In this document: positions 1-7,953 of the stretch, in pieces
How positions within the stretch are numbered: the first letter of the stretch is position 1
How the letters are laid out: each line of letters starts with the position of its first letter
Assembly: GCA_905373295.1 (NCBI GenBank)
Contig: CAJPSJ010000033.1
Span: 1-12,166 of the forward strand
DNA: 12,166 nt
Direction of reading: 5' to 3'
DNA from: an uncultured Campylobacter sp.
GTDB taxonomy: Bacteria > Campylobacterota > Campylobacteria > Campylobacterales > Campylobacteraceae
The notes under the pieces: model-generated
Databases searched by the model: none
Told to the model about the DNA's origin: nothing
The model's input: the letters and a program-made list of their open reading frames with translations, nothing else
Translations under genes and position numbers: made by a program

Positions 1-302
1 TTTTTTAGATATTCGTTGCAACCAAGCTCGTAGCATTGGCTCAAATCGTCGATGTCGCCAAGCGAGGTCATCATCATTACGGGAGTGCTAAGACCGAGGT
101 TTCGCGCATATTTCAGCACCTCTTCGCCCGAAACCTCCGGCACCTTGATGTCTAAGATCAGCAAGTGGTATGCATTCGCGGCGATCTTATCGCAGGCTGC
201 GTCGCCGCTTTCGCATTCGTCCACCTCGTAGCCAAGCTCCTGCAGATACTCGCTTACGCTGCTTCTATATTCAAAATCGTCTTCTAAAAGTAAAATTTTC
301 AA
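1..302 (-). CDS. Response regulator, receiver domain (3' end outside window)
   Basis: N-terminal receiver domain of a two-component response regulator; its output domain lies beyond the window edge, so the DNA-binding class cannot be read. About 100 residues are visible. The acidic pocket is E7-D8-D9, the likely phosphoacceptor is D51 in LLILDIKVPEVSG, the switch threonine is T79 in MMMTS, and the conserved lysine after EYLK sits at the cut edge. The start is TTG at 302-300, preceded by GGGAG with a 5-nt spacer; no ATG fits this frame at the domain start. It begins 26 nt after the psrC stop on the same strand, so it is probably cotranscribed with or controls the reductase operon, as PsrR does in Wolinella (inference). 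A perfect hairpin overlaps its ribosome binding site. OmpR-type is the likeliest class but unproven. Confidence 0.88.
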   Translation of the reverse strand, partial: MKILLLEDDFEYRSSVSEYLQELGYEVDECESGDAACDKIAANAYHLLILDIKVPEVSGEEVLKYARNLGLSTPVMMMTSLGDIDDLSQCYELGCNEYLK

Positions 303-303
303 A

Positions 304-327
304 CTCGCTCCCTAAATCGGGAGCGAG
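304..327 (-). promoter_or_regulatory. 9-bp perfect hairpin over the response-regulator RBS
   Basis: CTCGCTCCC (304-312) and GGGAGCGAG (319-327) are perfect inverted repeats around a 6-nt loop. Read on the minus strand, the 3' arm contains the GGGAG ribosome binding site of the downstream TTG start, and the stem ends just before that start. It occupies nearly all of the 26-nt gap after the psrC stop. It could hold back translation of the regulator or act as a weak terminator or attenuator; the following TTTGAAAATTTT is only a poor U-tract. Confidence 0.6.
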
Positions 328-328
328 A

Positions 329-1300
329 CTACGCTCCCGTGCAAATTTGCCCCGCATATACGATGTAGTAGCGAAGCAGAATTACGCCGCAAAGCACGAC
401 GAAAGAATTTAAAACTATAAACGCAGGCTTGTAGGCGTGGTTTTTCAGCGCCGTAAAGGCGATGATGATCGGAGCGATGAGCCCCGTGCCTAAAACGCCG
501 ATCCAGAAAATTTTGCCGTAAACCTCGTGCGTCAAAGCCTGCTGTGCCGCAAGCGCGCTAGTGCCGCCCTCAAAATACATCCCGACAAACAGAATGAACA
601 AAAGCGGAATCTCGAAAAGTATCGCGCGCAGATCAAGCACCAAAAGGTATTTTATGCTATCTTTGTTTAACGAGCCTTTAAAAAACAAAAGTCCAACTAA
701 AATGCTCGCCGCGATGCCGCTGGAAAAGCCCGACAGCAAAAATAAAATCGGTAGCACCGGAGTATTCCAAAGCGGAATTTTCATCACCGCGCTTAACAAA
801 AAGCCCGTATATGCGCCCACACAAAGAGCAAGCACGAATAAAACTCGCTCAAAAATTTTAGAAGCTTTGGCAAATGAGCTTAGCAAATTTACGATAGGTC
901 GCAGAAAGGCAAGTAGTTTAAATTTACAAATTTCCTCGCCGAATACGCATAGCGCAAATACAAAGCTAAGCGGCACGTAGATTAAAAGCGCCGCCACGCC
1001 GAGGCTCATTACGGAGCCGAAGTTAAATTTGATCAGCAAAAGATAGAAGGTAAGCGGCTTACCAAGATCAAAGATCAAAAGCAAAAGCCCCGCGCAGATC
1101 GTGATCGGCGCCGTGATCGCACCCGCTCTAATCATCGCATCCCAGATGGAATTTTGCTCGCTTTCGTGGCGGTTCCATTTGACTAAAAGCGCCACCATCG
1201 TCGCTCCCGCGCTAAGACCCGCCAAAAATAGATAGATCGCAATCGGCTAAGGCCAGTAAATTTCAGAGTATTGGCTCATATCGCCCCACATATTATTCAT
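329..1300 (-). pseudogene. psrC: PsrC/NrfD-type membrane subunit, amber codon at position 18
   Basis: NrfD-family integral membrane subunit that would anchor the PsrAB-type complex and exchange electrons with menaquinone. The ATG at 1300 is the expected start: it has a strong AGGAGG five nt upstream and overlaps the psrB stop (ATGAATAA). The frame reads MNNMWGDMSQYSEIYWP, then TAG at 1249-1247, then PIAIYLFLAGLSAGATM. NrfD proteins usually have a Trp-Pro-Ile-Ala run here, so TGG to TAG is the simplest change. The frame is otherwise open for 323 codons in all, close to the Wolinella PsrC length I recall (about 317). About eight hydrophobic segments are visible downstream. A restart at TTG 1225 would give 298 residues but delete much of TM1 and has no good RBS. 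Either a nonsense-mutated gene, a sequencing error, or read through by a suppressor tRNA. Confidence 0.82.
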
Positions 1301-1859
1301 AGCGTCCTCCTTTTTTGTTTTTGATATTTGCTAGGCGCGGTTTGGTGTTTAGATACGCTTTCGGATATTCTACGCTCGTTTTGGCTAGCAGCTTATTTAC
1401 CTCGGAGCCCGCGTCGTTTACGTCGCCGAAAACTAAAGCGTCGGTCGGACACACGCTTACGCAGGCGGGCTGCAAGCCTTTGTTTGTGCGGTTCGTGTAG
1501 CAAAAGGTGCATTTACCGATAGCGTGCGTGATAGGATCGACAAATCTAGCGTCGTAAGGACAGGCCAGGATGCAGTATTTGCAGCTGACGCAAAGCCTCT
1601 CGTCTATGAGCGTTACGCCGTCTTTGGTTTTAAAGCTCGCTCCCGTAGGGCAGACGTCCACGCAGGGGCTATCCTCGCACATAACGCAGCTGGCGCGCGA
1701 ATAATCGAGCTTTAAATTTGGAAAAACGCCGCTTGTTTTGCCGTGCACTTGCAGCCTATAAACGCCGCTCGGCACGCCATTTTCGTTTCTGCACGCAACC
1801 GAACAGGCTTGGCAACCTATACATAAATTTTCGTCGTGAATCATTATGAGTTTTTTCAT
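1293..1859 (-). CDS. psrB: PsrB-type ferredoxin subunit with four [4Fe-4S] clusters
   Basis: Periplasmic electron-transfer subunit that passes electrons from the quinol-oxidising membrane subunit to the molybdenum subunit. Its 188 residues hold sixteen cysteines in four groups: 13/16/19/23, 58/61/66/70, 90/93/96/100 and 117/120/133/137, the pattern of the DmsB/PsrB/PhsB family. There is no signal peptide, as expected for a subunit carried through Tat with its partner. I chose ATG 1859 over the upstream TTG 1874 because AAGGGG lies just ahead of it and the protein then starts MKKLIMIHDE, normal for the family. It follows psrA by 11 nt and overlaps psrC by 8 nt (ATGAATAA), so translational coupling is likely. 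It appears intact while both partners are interrupted. The substrate (polysulfide, thiosulfate or another sulfur compound) cannot be told from this subunit. Confidence 0.92.
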   Translation of the reverse strand: MKKLIMIHDENLCIGCQACSVACRNENGVPSGVYRLQVHGKTSGVFPNLKLDYSRASCVMCEDSPCVDVCPTGASFKTKDGVTLIDERLCVSCKYCILACPYDARFVDPITHAIGKCTFCYTNRTNKGLQPACVSVCPTDALVFGDVNDAGSEVNKLLAKTSVEYPKAYLNTKPRLANIKNKKGGRYE

Positions 1860-1870
1860 AACCGCCCCTT

Positions 1871-4134
1871 TCAAATTTTAACTATATCGACGCCGACGTT
1901 GGTTGCCATCGTGCTTACCACAGGACCCGCAGCGGGATCGAGAAGGACGCTTTGGTTGGTGCCTACGCCGTTCGTGCGCTTTAGCCCGGGGCTTACGTGC
2001 CCAAAGCCGTGGTATAAAAATAGACAATCGTCTCTGATGCCTTGCGTGACGAAAATTTTAGCCTTTTGCTCGCCGAATTTATTTTTGAGCTTTACGATAT
2101 CGCCCGTCTTTAGCCCCTCCGCTTTTGCAGAAGCAGGGCTGATCCAAACCGGCGATTCGCTCATCATATCGTTTAAAATTTTGACATTTTGCGTATGTCC
2201 GTTGGTGTGAAGCGCGGTCTTGCCGGTCATCAGGCAGTATTTGTGTCCGCCGAATACGTCCATACCCTCGGTATTTAAGCAGCCGTATCCCGCAAAAAGC
2301 TCCTCCACTTTCGGCGCGAAAAGCTCGATCTTGCCGCTCGGGGTTTTAAATTTCATCTGCGAGCTCATCTCGCCGTTTTCGTCCACGAACTCCGCCGCGG
2401 CAGGATATTTATCGATAAATTTAGCCACGAGCTTTGGCTCTCGGTAGTATAGCTTCGGCACCTTGTAGCTTACGTAGCCGTTTTTGATTAAATTTGCGAT
2501 CAGCTCGGCGTTACCTTTGGCTTGCTGCATGCGGTATTCGTCGATGTTGTTCCAAGTGTAGTCCTGATCGATCTTCATCACCCTTGCAAGCTCTCTAAAA
2601 ATTTCATAGCCGCACTTCGTATCGCCCACCGGCTCAACGGCTTTGTTTCGCATCACAAATCCAGGCGCGGTGCCGCCTTTATTTTGAATAGACTCGTCGC
2701 GCTCCAAATACGTGGATTCGGGCAAGATCACGTCGGCTAGGCACGCGAAGTCGCTCATATACACGTCGATTGCGAGCACGAAGTCCAGCTTTTTGATCGC
2801 CTCTACGCTCTTATCCACGCCCGCAACGTTGATGAGGTGATTAAAGCGCGTGCTAACCCAGCCTTTTACGGGGTAAGGCTTTTCGCTTAAAATCGTAGGC
2901 GCGATCTGCATCAAAACGCCGTGTTTGCGCGGCACGAAGAAATTTTCGCTACCTTCTTCGCCGCAGCCGTCGATACGCGCGGTCTTTGGAATTTTAAATT
3001 CCTTATCCGGGTTTGAGATGGTAGGGAATAGATCCTCTTTGCAAAGCGCGTTGAAGGTTTTGGAGTCTTTAGAGAAGTAAATTCCGCCCTTTTTCTCGAC
3101 GTTTCCCATAAGCGCGTTTGCGATCGCGATGGCGCGCGTGCGGATATATTCGGCCTTGGCAGTCGTGGTTTTATGACCCCAGTCGATTACGACGGCGGGA
3201 GCCGCGGCGTAAATTTCATTTGCGATGCGCTCTACCTTGTCCGCTTTGATGCCCGTGATGCCCTCCTGCCAAAGTGGCGTCGTATCCTTCACCGATTGCC
3301 TTAGCTCCTCTAGCCCCACGGCGTATTGTTCGATAAATTTTTGTCGTATTTGTTATCGCGCAGCCAGACGTGAATTAGTGCCATCAAAAACGCCGCGTCG
3401 GTTCCCGGTTTTATCGGCAGCCACTCGTCAGCTTTGGAAGCTACGACGCTAAAGCGCGGATCGAGAACCAAAAGCTTTACGTCCTCTCTGCTTGCGGCTT
3501 TTGCGAGCTTTTTGGTTTTTGAGATGTCGATTCCCTCAAAAAGGTTGTGACCGAAATTTACGATATATTTTGCGTCGCCGTAGTCTCTTTGCATATTAGC
3601 GCCGAAGGTGTGCGGCACGGCGATATTGTAGGTGATCGGACAACAGGACCAGTGCGAGTAGATATTCGGGCTGCCGTAGGCACAGGCGAAATTCATCATC
3701 TGAGTGTGGTGCTCGCCCGTTTTGGAGGTAAAAACCACGCTTTGCGGACCGTATTTTTGCGAAATCTCGTCCAGCCTCTGCGCGCAAATTTTAAGCGCCT
3801 CGTCCCAGCTCGCCTCTCTAAATTTGCCCTCGCCGCGCTCGCCTACGCGAATGAGCGGCTTAATGAGCCTTTGATCGTCGTAGAGCTGATTGATGCCCGC
3901 GCCTCCGCGAGCGCAGACCGAGGTTTTGTTTGAAAAGCGATGGTTGCCCTCGATGAGAGCGCCGCGACCGTTTTTGACGGTCACCTCGATAGGACAGCGC
4001 GAGGAGCACATCTCGCAGACGCTGGCGACTTTCTTTTCCGTCCCGCCGGTGACCGCGCTAGCGTTTAAATTTAGATTTAGCGTCGCTAGCGTGCCGATTG
4101 CGGCGGTGCTTTTTAAGAAATTTCGTCTATTCAT
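1871..4134 (-). pseudogene. psrA: PsrA/PhsA-type molybdopterin oxidoreductase, frameshifted
   Basis: Catalytic subunit of a polysulfide/thiosulfate reductase-like enzyme. The ATG at 4134 follows AAGGAG by 5 nt. The Tat signal is RRNFLK at residues 3-8. The N-terminal [4Fe-4S] ligands are C40, C43, C47 and C74, and the likely molybdenum-ligand cysteine is in HWSCCP near 161-166. The first frame (3310-4134, 274 residues) runs through YDKNLSNN into a TAG. The rest continues in the -1 frame from 3319 to 1871. Adding one base in the A5T3 run at 3335-3342 gives YDKNFIEQYAVGLEELRQ, matching the usual YDK-x-F-x-x-x-Y-x-V-G family pattern, and a total of about 754 residues, near the PsrA length I recall. 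The two pieces are therefore one gene, not two. The downstream piece has only a GTG and no RBS. Possible explanations are decay, homopolymer sequencing error, or -1 recoding at A_AAT_TTA. Confidence 0.87.
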
Positions 4135-4178
4135 AAAAACTCCTTACCTTTAAATTTCGGTAGGAATTCTAAGGCTTC

Positions 4179-4184
4179 ATCGTA
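4179..4184 (-). promoter_or_regulatory. Possible -10 box for the psr operon
   Basis: TACGAT on the minus strand, preceded by a T-rich stretch, lies 44 nt upstream of the psrA ATG and matches TATAAT at four of six positions. The 97-nt gap between the MFS gene and psrA has no better candidate. No regulator operator is evident. The gap could instead be crossed by read-through from the MFS gene, which is on the same strand. Confidence 0.25.
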
Positions 4185-4231
4185 AAAATAAGGTTAATTT
4201 TGATAATGCAGCTTTTGGCTTAGACTTTATC

Positions 4232-5452
4232 TCAAAAGATAAAATGCGTCCTACGCCGTATTTTAAAGCCGTAAAATAGCGCCAGCAGTAGCAAAATGCT
4301 AATTGCGCCGCAGATCGCAAGGGCTACGCGAGCGCCTAGCAGCTCGGTAAAAAAGCCCGATATGAGCGCTCCAAATGGCGTACTACCTATTAAAAATAGC
4401 GCGTATAAGCTAAGCACGCGCCCACGGAATTCGTTGCTTACGTGCATTTGCACGGTGGAGTTGATGCTTGAGTTTGTGATTACGAAAAGAAATCCAGTTA
4501 CGGCAAGCCCTACCGCAGCCCATGCGAAGGAATTCGCAGCCCCAGTAAGAGCTAAGCTCACCCCCATAGCTATCGCGCACGATCTGATTTTGCGGATGCC
4601 AAGTTTATCAAAGACTGCTACGAAAAGCGCGCCGCAAAAGGCCCCCACGCCTAGAGCCGACATTAAATATCCAAAGCTTCGCTCATCCGCGTCTAGGCTA
4701 AGCTTAACAAGCGCCGAGATCGTTACGTTGTAATTTGGCACCAGCGTCGCTACGATAAGCACTATTATCATTAGCTCGCTTAGAATTTTTTTGTGCGATA
4801 TATACGAAATTCCAGCACCGATCGAGGCAAAAACGCCTCCGCTTCTGCTAGATAGCTTAGTAACGGATGGCGGAATTTTTATGAAAAACAGCGAAACGAT
4901 GATGCCTAAAAAGCTAAGTGCATTGAATAAAAAGCAAAAGCCCACGCCCCACAGCGCCATCACGATCCCCGCAAGTGCGGGTCCTGCAATACGAGCGACG
5001 TTGAAGGACATAGAATTTAACGCTATGGCGTTGGCTAGATCGCGGGGCGAGTCGATGAGGTCTTTTACCATCGACTGACGGCTCGGGGCGTCCATGCTGG
5101 TAAAGATGCCGCTTGCAAAAGCACAAAATAAAATTTTGCCGAAAGAATATAGCTCGCAAAAGCTCATAACCGCGAAAATTGAGGCGGTCACCGCCATGCC
5201 TATTTGAGCGAGCAGAAGGATCTTTTTGCGATTAAACTTATCGAGCAGTACACCGGAAAACGGCGTGAAAAGTAGCGCGGGCAAGAACCTCGCCGCAGCT
5301 ACGAGGCTGACCTTAAAAGCGTCTGCAGTGATGCTTAGCACTAGCCACGGCAGTGCGACGCTTTGCATCCAAGAACCGATCAGCGAGAGGTTCATCCCGA
5401 TCCAATAAATTCTAAAATTTGAGTATTTAAGCGATAGGAAGGGATTTTTCAA
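4232..5452 (-). CDS. MFS transporter, probable exporter (MFS_3/EntS-like)
   Basis: Inner-membrane major facilitator superfamily protein of 406 residues with about twelve hydrophobic segments, the usual length. The loop 2-3 signature (motif A) is GVLLDKFNRKK at 67-77, with the expected G, D71 and R75-K76. Tone and length resemble the MFS_3 group that includes EntS and many drug/proton antiporters; the substrate is unknown. The start is TTG 5452 preceded by AAGGCGG; the first internal ATG (codon 20) would remove the start of TM1. It has its own TATAAT promoter about 30 nt upstream and lies divergent to the PAS gene. It ends 97 nt before psrA on the same strand. Nothing ties it functionally to sulfur respiration. 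Confidence 0.87.
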   Translation of the reverse strand: MKNPFLSLKYSNFRIYWIGMNLSLIGSWMQSVALPWLVLSITADAFKVSLVAAARFLPALLFTPFSGVLLDKFNRKKILLLAQIGMAVTASIFAVMSFCELYSFGKILFCAFASGIFTSMDAPSRQSMVKDLIDSPRDLANAIALNSMSFNVARIAGPALAGIVMALWGVGFCFLFNALSFLGIIVSLFFIKIPPSVTKLSSRSGGVFASIGAGISYISHKKILSELMIIVLIVATLVPNYNVTISALVKLSLDADERSFGYLMSALGVGAFCGALFVAVFDKLGIRKIRSCAIAMGVSLALTGAANSFAWAAVGLAVTGFLFVITNSSINSTVQMHVSNEFRGRVLSLYALFLIGSTPFGALISGFFTELLGARVALAICGAISILLLLALFYGFKIRRRTHFIF

Positions 5453-5481
5453 CGCGCCGCCTTTTGAAATTTTGATTTGAG

Positions 5482-5487
5482 ATTATA
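5482..5487 (-). promoter_or_regulatory. -10 box (TATAAT) for the MFS gene
   Basis: A perfect TATAAT, preceded by TG, on the minus strand. The predicted transcription start is near 5475, giving a leader of about 23 nt before the TTG start. Upstream are the A/T-tract blocks typical of epsilonproteobacterial promoters, which usually lack a -35 box. Confidence 0.6.
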
Positions 5488-5571
5488 CATTAAATTTTAA
5501 AAATTCACTTAAAGATTTAACATTTATAAAAATTTAACGAAAATTTAATATTTCTGAAAAGAAAAATTTTA

Positions 5572-5577
5572 TATACT
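5572..5577 (+). promoter_or_regulatory. -10 box (TATACT) for the PAS-domain gene
   Basis: TATACT sits 31 nt upstream of the ATG at 5609 and is preceded by alternating A and T tracts (5521-5570) in place of a -35 box. It is divergent to the MFS promoter; the two -10 boxes are 84 nt apart. The gene's RBS is AAGGA at 5598-5602. Confidence 0.5.
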
Positions 5578-5608
5578 CTGCAATAAATTTTTAAGCAAAG
5601 GATTAAAA

Positions 5609-6175
5609 ATGCAAAGACCGACTCCGATTAATCAGGAAATCAAACTAGATGAGAAGCGCTATATCGTTTCCAAAACTGATCCGAAGGGCATTATCACGTT
5701 TGCAAATCCGTATTTTTGTATGATTTGTGGCTATAGTGAGCTTGAGCTTTTGGGGCAGCCGCATAACATCATACGACATCCGGATATGCCGCGCATAGCG
5801 TTTAAGCTTATGTGGGATACGATACAGCAGGGCAAGGATTTTACCGCCGTAGTTAAAAATTTAGCCAAAGATGGGCGCTTTTATTGGGTCATTACGGAAT
5901 TTACTTCTAAAAAAGACCCTGTAACAGGGCAGATCACCGAATACACGGCATTTCGCAAGGCTCCGCCAAGATCTGCGATCGAAACTATAGAGCCAATTTA
6001 TAGGGCGCTACTGGATGCTGAAAGAAACGGCGGTATGCAGGCTAGCCAAAAGGCGCTCGTGGACTTTTTAAAAAGCAAAGGCGAAACCTATGAGAGCTGG
6101 ATCGCAAAGGTCTCAGGTAAATCAAATCCGCTCACCGCAATGTTTTTTAAGGCGATGAAAAAGCTTTTTAGCTAG
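5609..6175 (+). CDS. PAS-domain protein, CetB/Aer-like redox sensor
   Basis: Soluble 188-residue protein with one PAS domain (about 15-120) and a helical C-terminal tail (about 121-188); no membrane segment or signal peptide. PAS hallmarks are SKTDPKGIITFANPYF (N33, F36), GY at 41-42, PHNIIRHPDMP at 51-61 and GRFYW at 89-93. The HNIIRHPDMP run and the following Trp are characteristic of FAD-binding PAS domains of E. coli Aer and Campylobacter CetB, which sense redox state and feed energy taxis. CetB works with the membrane signalling protein CetA; no CetA-like gene is in the window, and this protein has no methyl-accepting or kinase domain, so a partner must lie elsewhere. The role in energy taxis is inferred from similarity. 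Monocistronic: own promoter upstream, convergent recO downstream. Confidence 0.82.
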   Translation: MQRPTPINQEIKLDEKRYIVSKTDPKGIITFANPYFCMICGYSELELLGQPHNIIRHPDMPRIAFKLMWDTIQQGKDFTAVVKNLAKDGRFYWVITEFTSKKDPVTGQITEYTAFRKAPPRSAIETIEPIYRALLDAERNGGMQASQKALVDFLKSKGETYESWIAKVSGKSNPLTAMFFKAMKKLFS

Positions 6176-6200
6176 TTTAGTTAAAATTTAATGCAAACTC

Positions 6201-6229
6201 CGCGCAATGCGATTGTTTGGCTTTGCGCG
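6201..6229. terminator. GC-rich 7-bp hairpin between convergent genes
   Basis: CGCGCAA (6201-6207) and TTGCGCG (6223-6229) form a perfect stem with a 15-nt loop, 25 nt after the PAS-gene stop. There is no proper U-tract on either strand, so it is at best a weak terminator. Confidence 0.3.
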
Positions 6230-6266
6230 AGAAAAGGCAGATAAAGTACAAAACCGCCCGTTCATA

Positions 6267-6298
6267 AAATTTTGAAATTCTGCTGAATTTTAAAATTT
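6267..6298. terminator. Long AT-rich hairpin, possible bidirectional terminator
   Basis: A 14-bp stem, AAATTTTGAAATTC (6267-6280) with GAATTTTAAAATTT (6285-6298), closes on a TGCT loop with a single G-T pair. It lies between the convergent PAS gene and recO and could stop transcripts from both sides. The stem is AT-rich, so its strength as a terminator is uncertain. Confidence 0.4.
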
Positions 6299-6345
6299 AG
6301 CACCCAAGCTTTGAAATTTTACGTCCACATCAAACGCGCTACAGA

Positions 6346-6960
6346 TCAAAGCCCCTCAAGCGTTATGTCGTAGAGCCTCTCTACCGTTTCGTCGTTTAAA
6401 TTTAGTGTCTTTTTGCTTCGTAAAAATTCTAAAATTTCATCCTGCGCAAAGCCTACTCTTTGTGCGCAATGCTCGTGCGCAGGCAAAAAGCCGCGGCACA
6501 GCGCGATATTTTCTAAAATTTCTTCGTCGCATAAAAAACAATACGGCTCGTCGTGCAACCGCCCCTCAAATTCTAAAATTTTAACGTAGCTCTCAACGAT
6601 TATGCGGCGCGGATTTTGTTTACCAAAGCGCATAGCAGCGCGGTTTAGTAGCTCGTAATAGAATTTATCCAGATGCTCGGCATCTTTTAGATGCGCGTGT
6701 AAAAGCCGCATAAATTGCTGCCAAAATAGCAGCTTCTCGCGGCTTGCGAGCCACGCGTATCCCAGATGCATCACACCGCTAAGGCGCGGCAGGAAGTTTT
6801 GATTTTGCGAGAGCTCGAAGTCGATTTTATAGCCCTGGATGATGTTTGAATGGCGCGCGCCGTAAAAGCGATACGCACGCACGAGCGCACTTTCGCTTAG
6901 CACGTCCACGATGCAGTCCTCGTCCCTAACTTTGGTCGTTTTTAATATAAATCCTTGCAT
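6346..6960 (-). CDS. recO: DNA repair protein RecO
   Basis: RecO loads RecA on SSB-coated single-stranded DNA in the RecFOR pathway, or RecOR in epsilonproteobacteria, and anneals complementary strands. At 204 residues it is the short epsilonproteobacterial form. The N-terminal OB-fold starts MQGFILKTTKVRDEDCIV and continues through YRFYGARHSNIIQGYKIDFE; a helical region follows. A zinc-finger-like set is C141, C144, C155 and His/Cys at 162-165. The ATG at 6960 is preceded by TAGGAAA. It is divergent to accD with only 93 nt between the start codons, and convergent to the PAS gene. Nothing is missing or truncated. Confidence 0.92.
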   Translation of the reverse strand: MQGFILKTTKVRDEDCIVDVLSESALVRAYRFYGARHSNIIQGYKIDFELSQNQNFLPRLSGVMHLGYAWLASREKLLFWQQFMRLLHAHLKDAEHLDKFYYELLNRAAMRFGKQNPRRIIVESYVKILEFEGRLHDEPYCFLCDEEILENIALCRGFLPAHEHCAQRVGFAQDEILEFLRSKKTLNLNDETVERLYDITLEGL

Positions 6961-7011
6961 TTTCCTATTTTAGCGAAATTCACATATAAATTTAAATAAA
7001 GAATTTTAGGT

Positions 7012-7017
7012 TATAAT
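7012..7017 (+). promoter_or_regulatory. -10 box (TATAAT) for the accD operon
   Basis: A perfect TATAAT 36 nt upstream of the accD ATG, giving a leader of about 30 nt that includes the RBS AAAGGAAA (7042-7049). Upstream are A/T tracts and no clear -35. It probably drives accD, rlmH, dksA and the following membrane-protein gene, which are packed with almost no gaps. Confidence 0.65.
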
Positions 7018-7053
7018 CAGAAGTTTCATTTCATAGAATTTAAAGGAAATCAT

Positions 7054-7953
7054 ATGAATTTTGGAGATCTATTTTCAAAAATACGTAGGACGCAACCTGC
7101 GCCGAGCGAAGCACCTACGCACTGGATAAAGTGCCCGGGATGCGGCGCACTGATGTATAGCAAAGAGGTCGAGCAAAATCATAGCGTTTGCCCCAAGTGC
7201 AACTATCACCTTCGTTTTGACGCGCAGGCTCGCATCGATCTGATCTGCGACGAAGGCTCTTTCGTGGAGTACGATCAAAATTTACAGCCCGTCGATCCAC
7301 TAAAATTCGTCGATAAAAAATCCTACAAAAAGCGTATCTCCGAGAGCAAGGAAAAAACCGGCAGGTTCAGCGCAGTGATCGCGGGCGAGGGCGCCATAAG
7401 TCGCCAAAAAATTCAGCTCGTGGTGTTTGATTTTAACTTCATGGGCGGAAGCCTGGGCTCTGTAGAGGGCGAAAAGATCGTGCGTGCCGTAAAGCGCAGC
7501 CTCGATAAAAACGAGCCGCTAATCATCGTAAGTGCAAGCGGTGGTGCTAGGATGCAAGAAAGCACCTTTTCGCTAATGCAGATGAGCAAAACCTCTGCCG
7601 CGCTTAAAATTTTATCCGAGCATAAAATTCCATTCATCTCCGTTCTTACTGATCCTACGATGGGCGGCGTGAGCGCGTCCTTTGCGTGGTTGGGAGATAT
7701 CATCATCGCAGAGCCCGGCGCTCTTATCGGCTTTGCCGGGCAGCGCGTCATCAAGCAAACCATCGGCGCGGATCTGCCGGAGGGCTTTCAAAGATCGGAA
7801 TTTCTGCTCGAGCACGGATTAATTGATGCGATCGTGCCTAGAGCTGAGATGAGGCAGTATTTAAGCGATATAATAAATGTGCTTAGCAAAAACGCTGTGC
7901 AGATTGACGACACGAGTGACAAATCGCTGCACGAAGAGGGAAGCGAAGAGTAG
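7054..7953 (+). CDS. accD: Acetyl-CoA carboxylase carboxyltransferase subunit beta
   Basis: AccD joins AccA to form the carboxyltransferase that moves the carboxyl group from biotin-BCCP to acetyl-CoA, making malonyl-CoA for fatty acid synthesis in the cytoplasm. The 299 residues show the N-terminal zinc ribbon (C27, C30, C46, C49), then the crotonase-like fold with [13 protein letters not shown] at 129-141, SGGARMQE at 162-169, GGVSASFA at 204-211 and GFAGQRVI at 226-233. These glycine-rich loops form the oxyanion holes and acyl-CoA site in the family. Length is normal. The ATG follows AAAGGAAA. The stop (TAG 7951-7953) overlaps the rlmH GTG by one base. AccA is not in the window. Confidence 0.97.
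   Translation: MNFGDLFSKIRRTQPAPSEAPTHWIKCPGCGALMYSKEVEQNHSVCPKCNYHLRFDAQARIDLICDEGSFVEYDQNLQPVDPLKFVDKKSYKKRISESKEKTGRFSAVIAGEGAISRQKIQLVVFDFNFMGGSLGSVEGEKIVRAVKRSLDKNEPLIIVSASGGARMQESTFSLMQMSKTSAALKILSEHKIPFISVLTDPTMGGVSASFAWLGDIIIAEPGALIGFAGQRVIKQTIGADLPEGFQRSEFLLEHGLIDAIVPRAEMRQYLSDIINVLSKNAVQIDDTSDKSLHEEGSEE

Noticed and set aside
561..980. Plus-strand 139-codon frame opposite psrC
   Set aside because: Shadow of the membrane-protein gene on the other strand; no RBS and an unlikely composition.
329..1225. Complete NrfD gene starting at TTG 1225
   Set aside because: The true start has a strong RBS at 1300 with the usual overlap to psrB; starting at 1225 loses much of TM1.
1871..3319. Separate 482-residue gene starting at GTG 3319
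   Set aside because: It lacks an RBS and all N-terminal features (Tat signal, iron-sulfur cysteines) and continues the psrA sequence exactly; it is the back half of a frameshifted psrA.
4232..4250. Bulged inverted repeat at the MFS stop (TTTTGA...TTATCAAAA near 4191-4244)
   Set aside because: AT-rich, interrupted by a bulge and a long loop; not convincing as a terminator.
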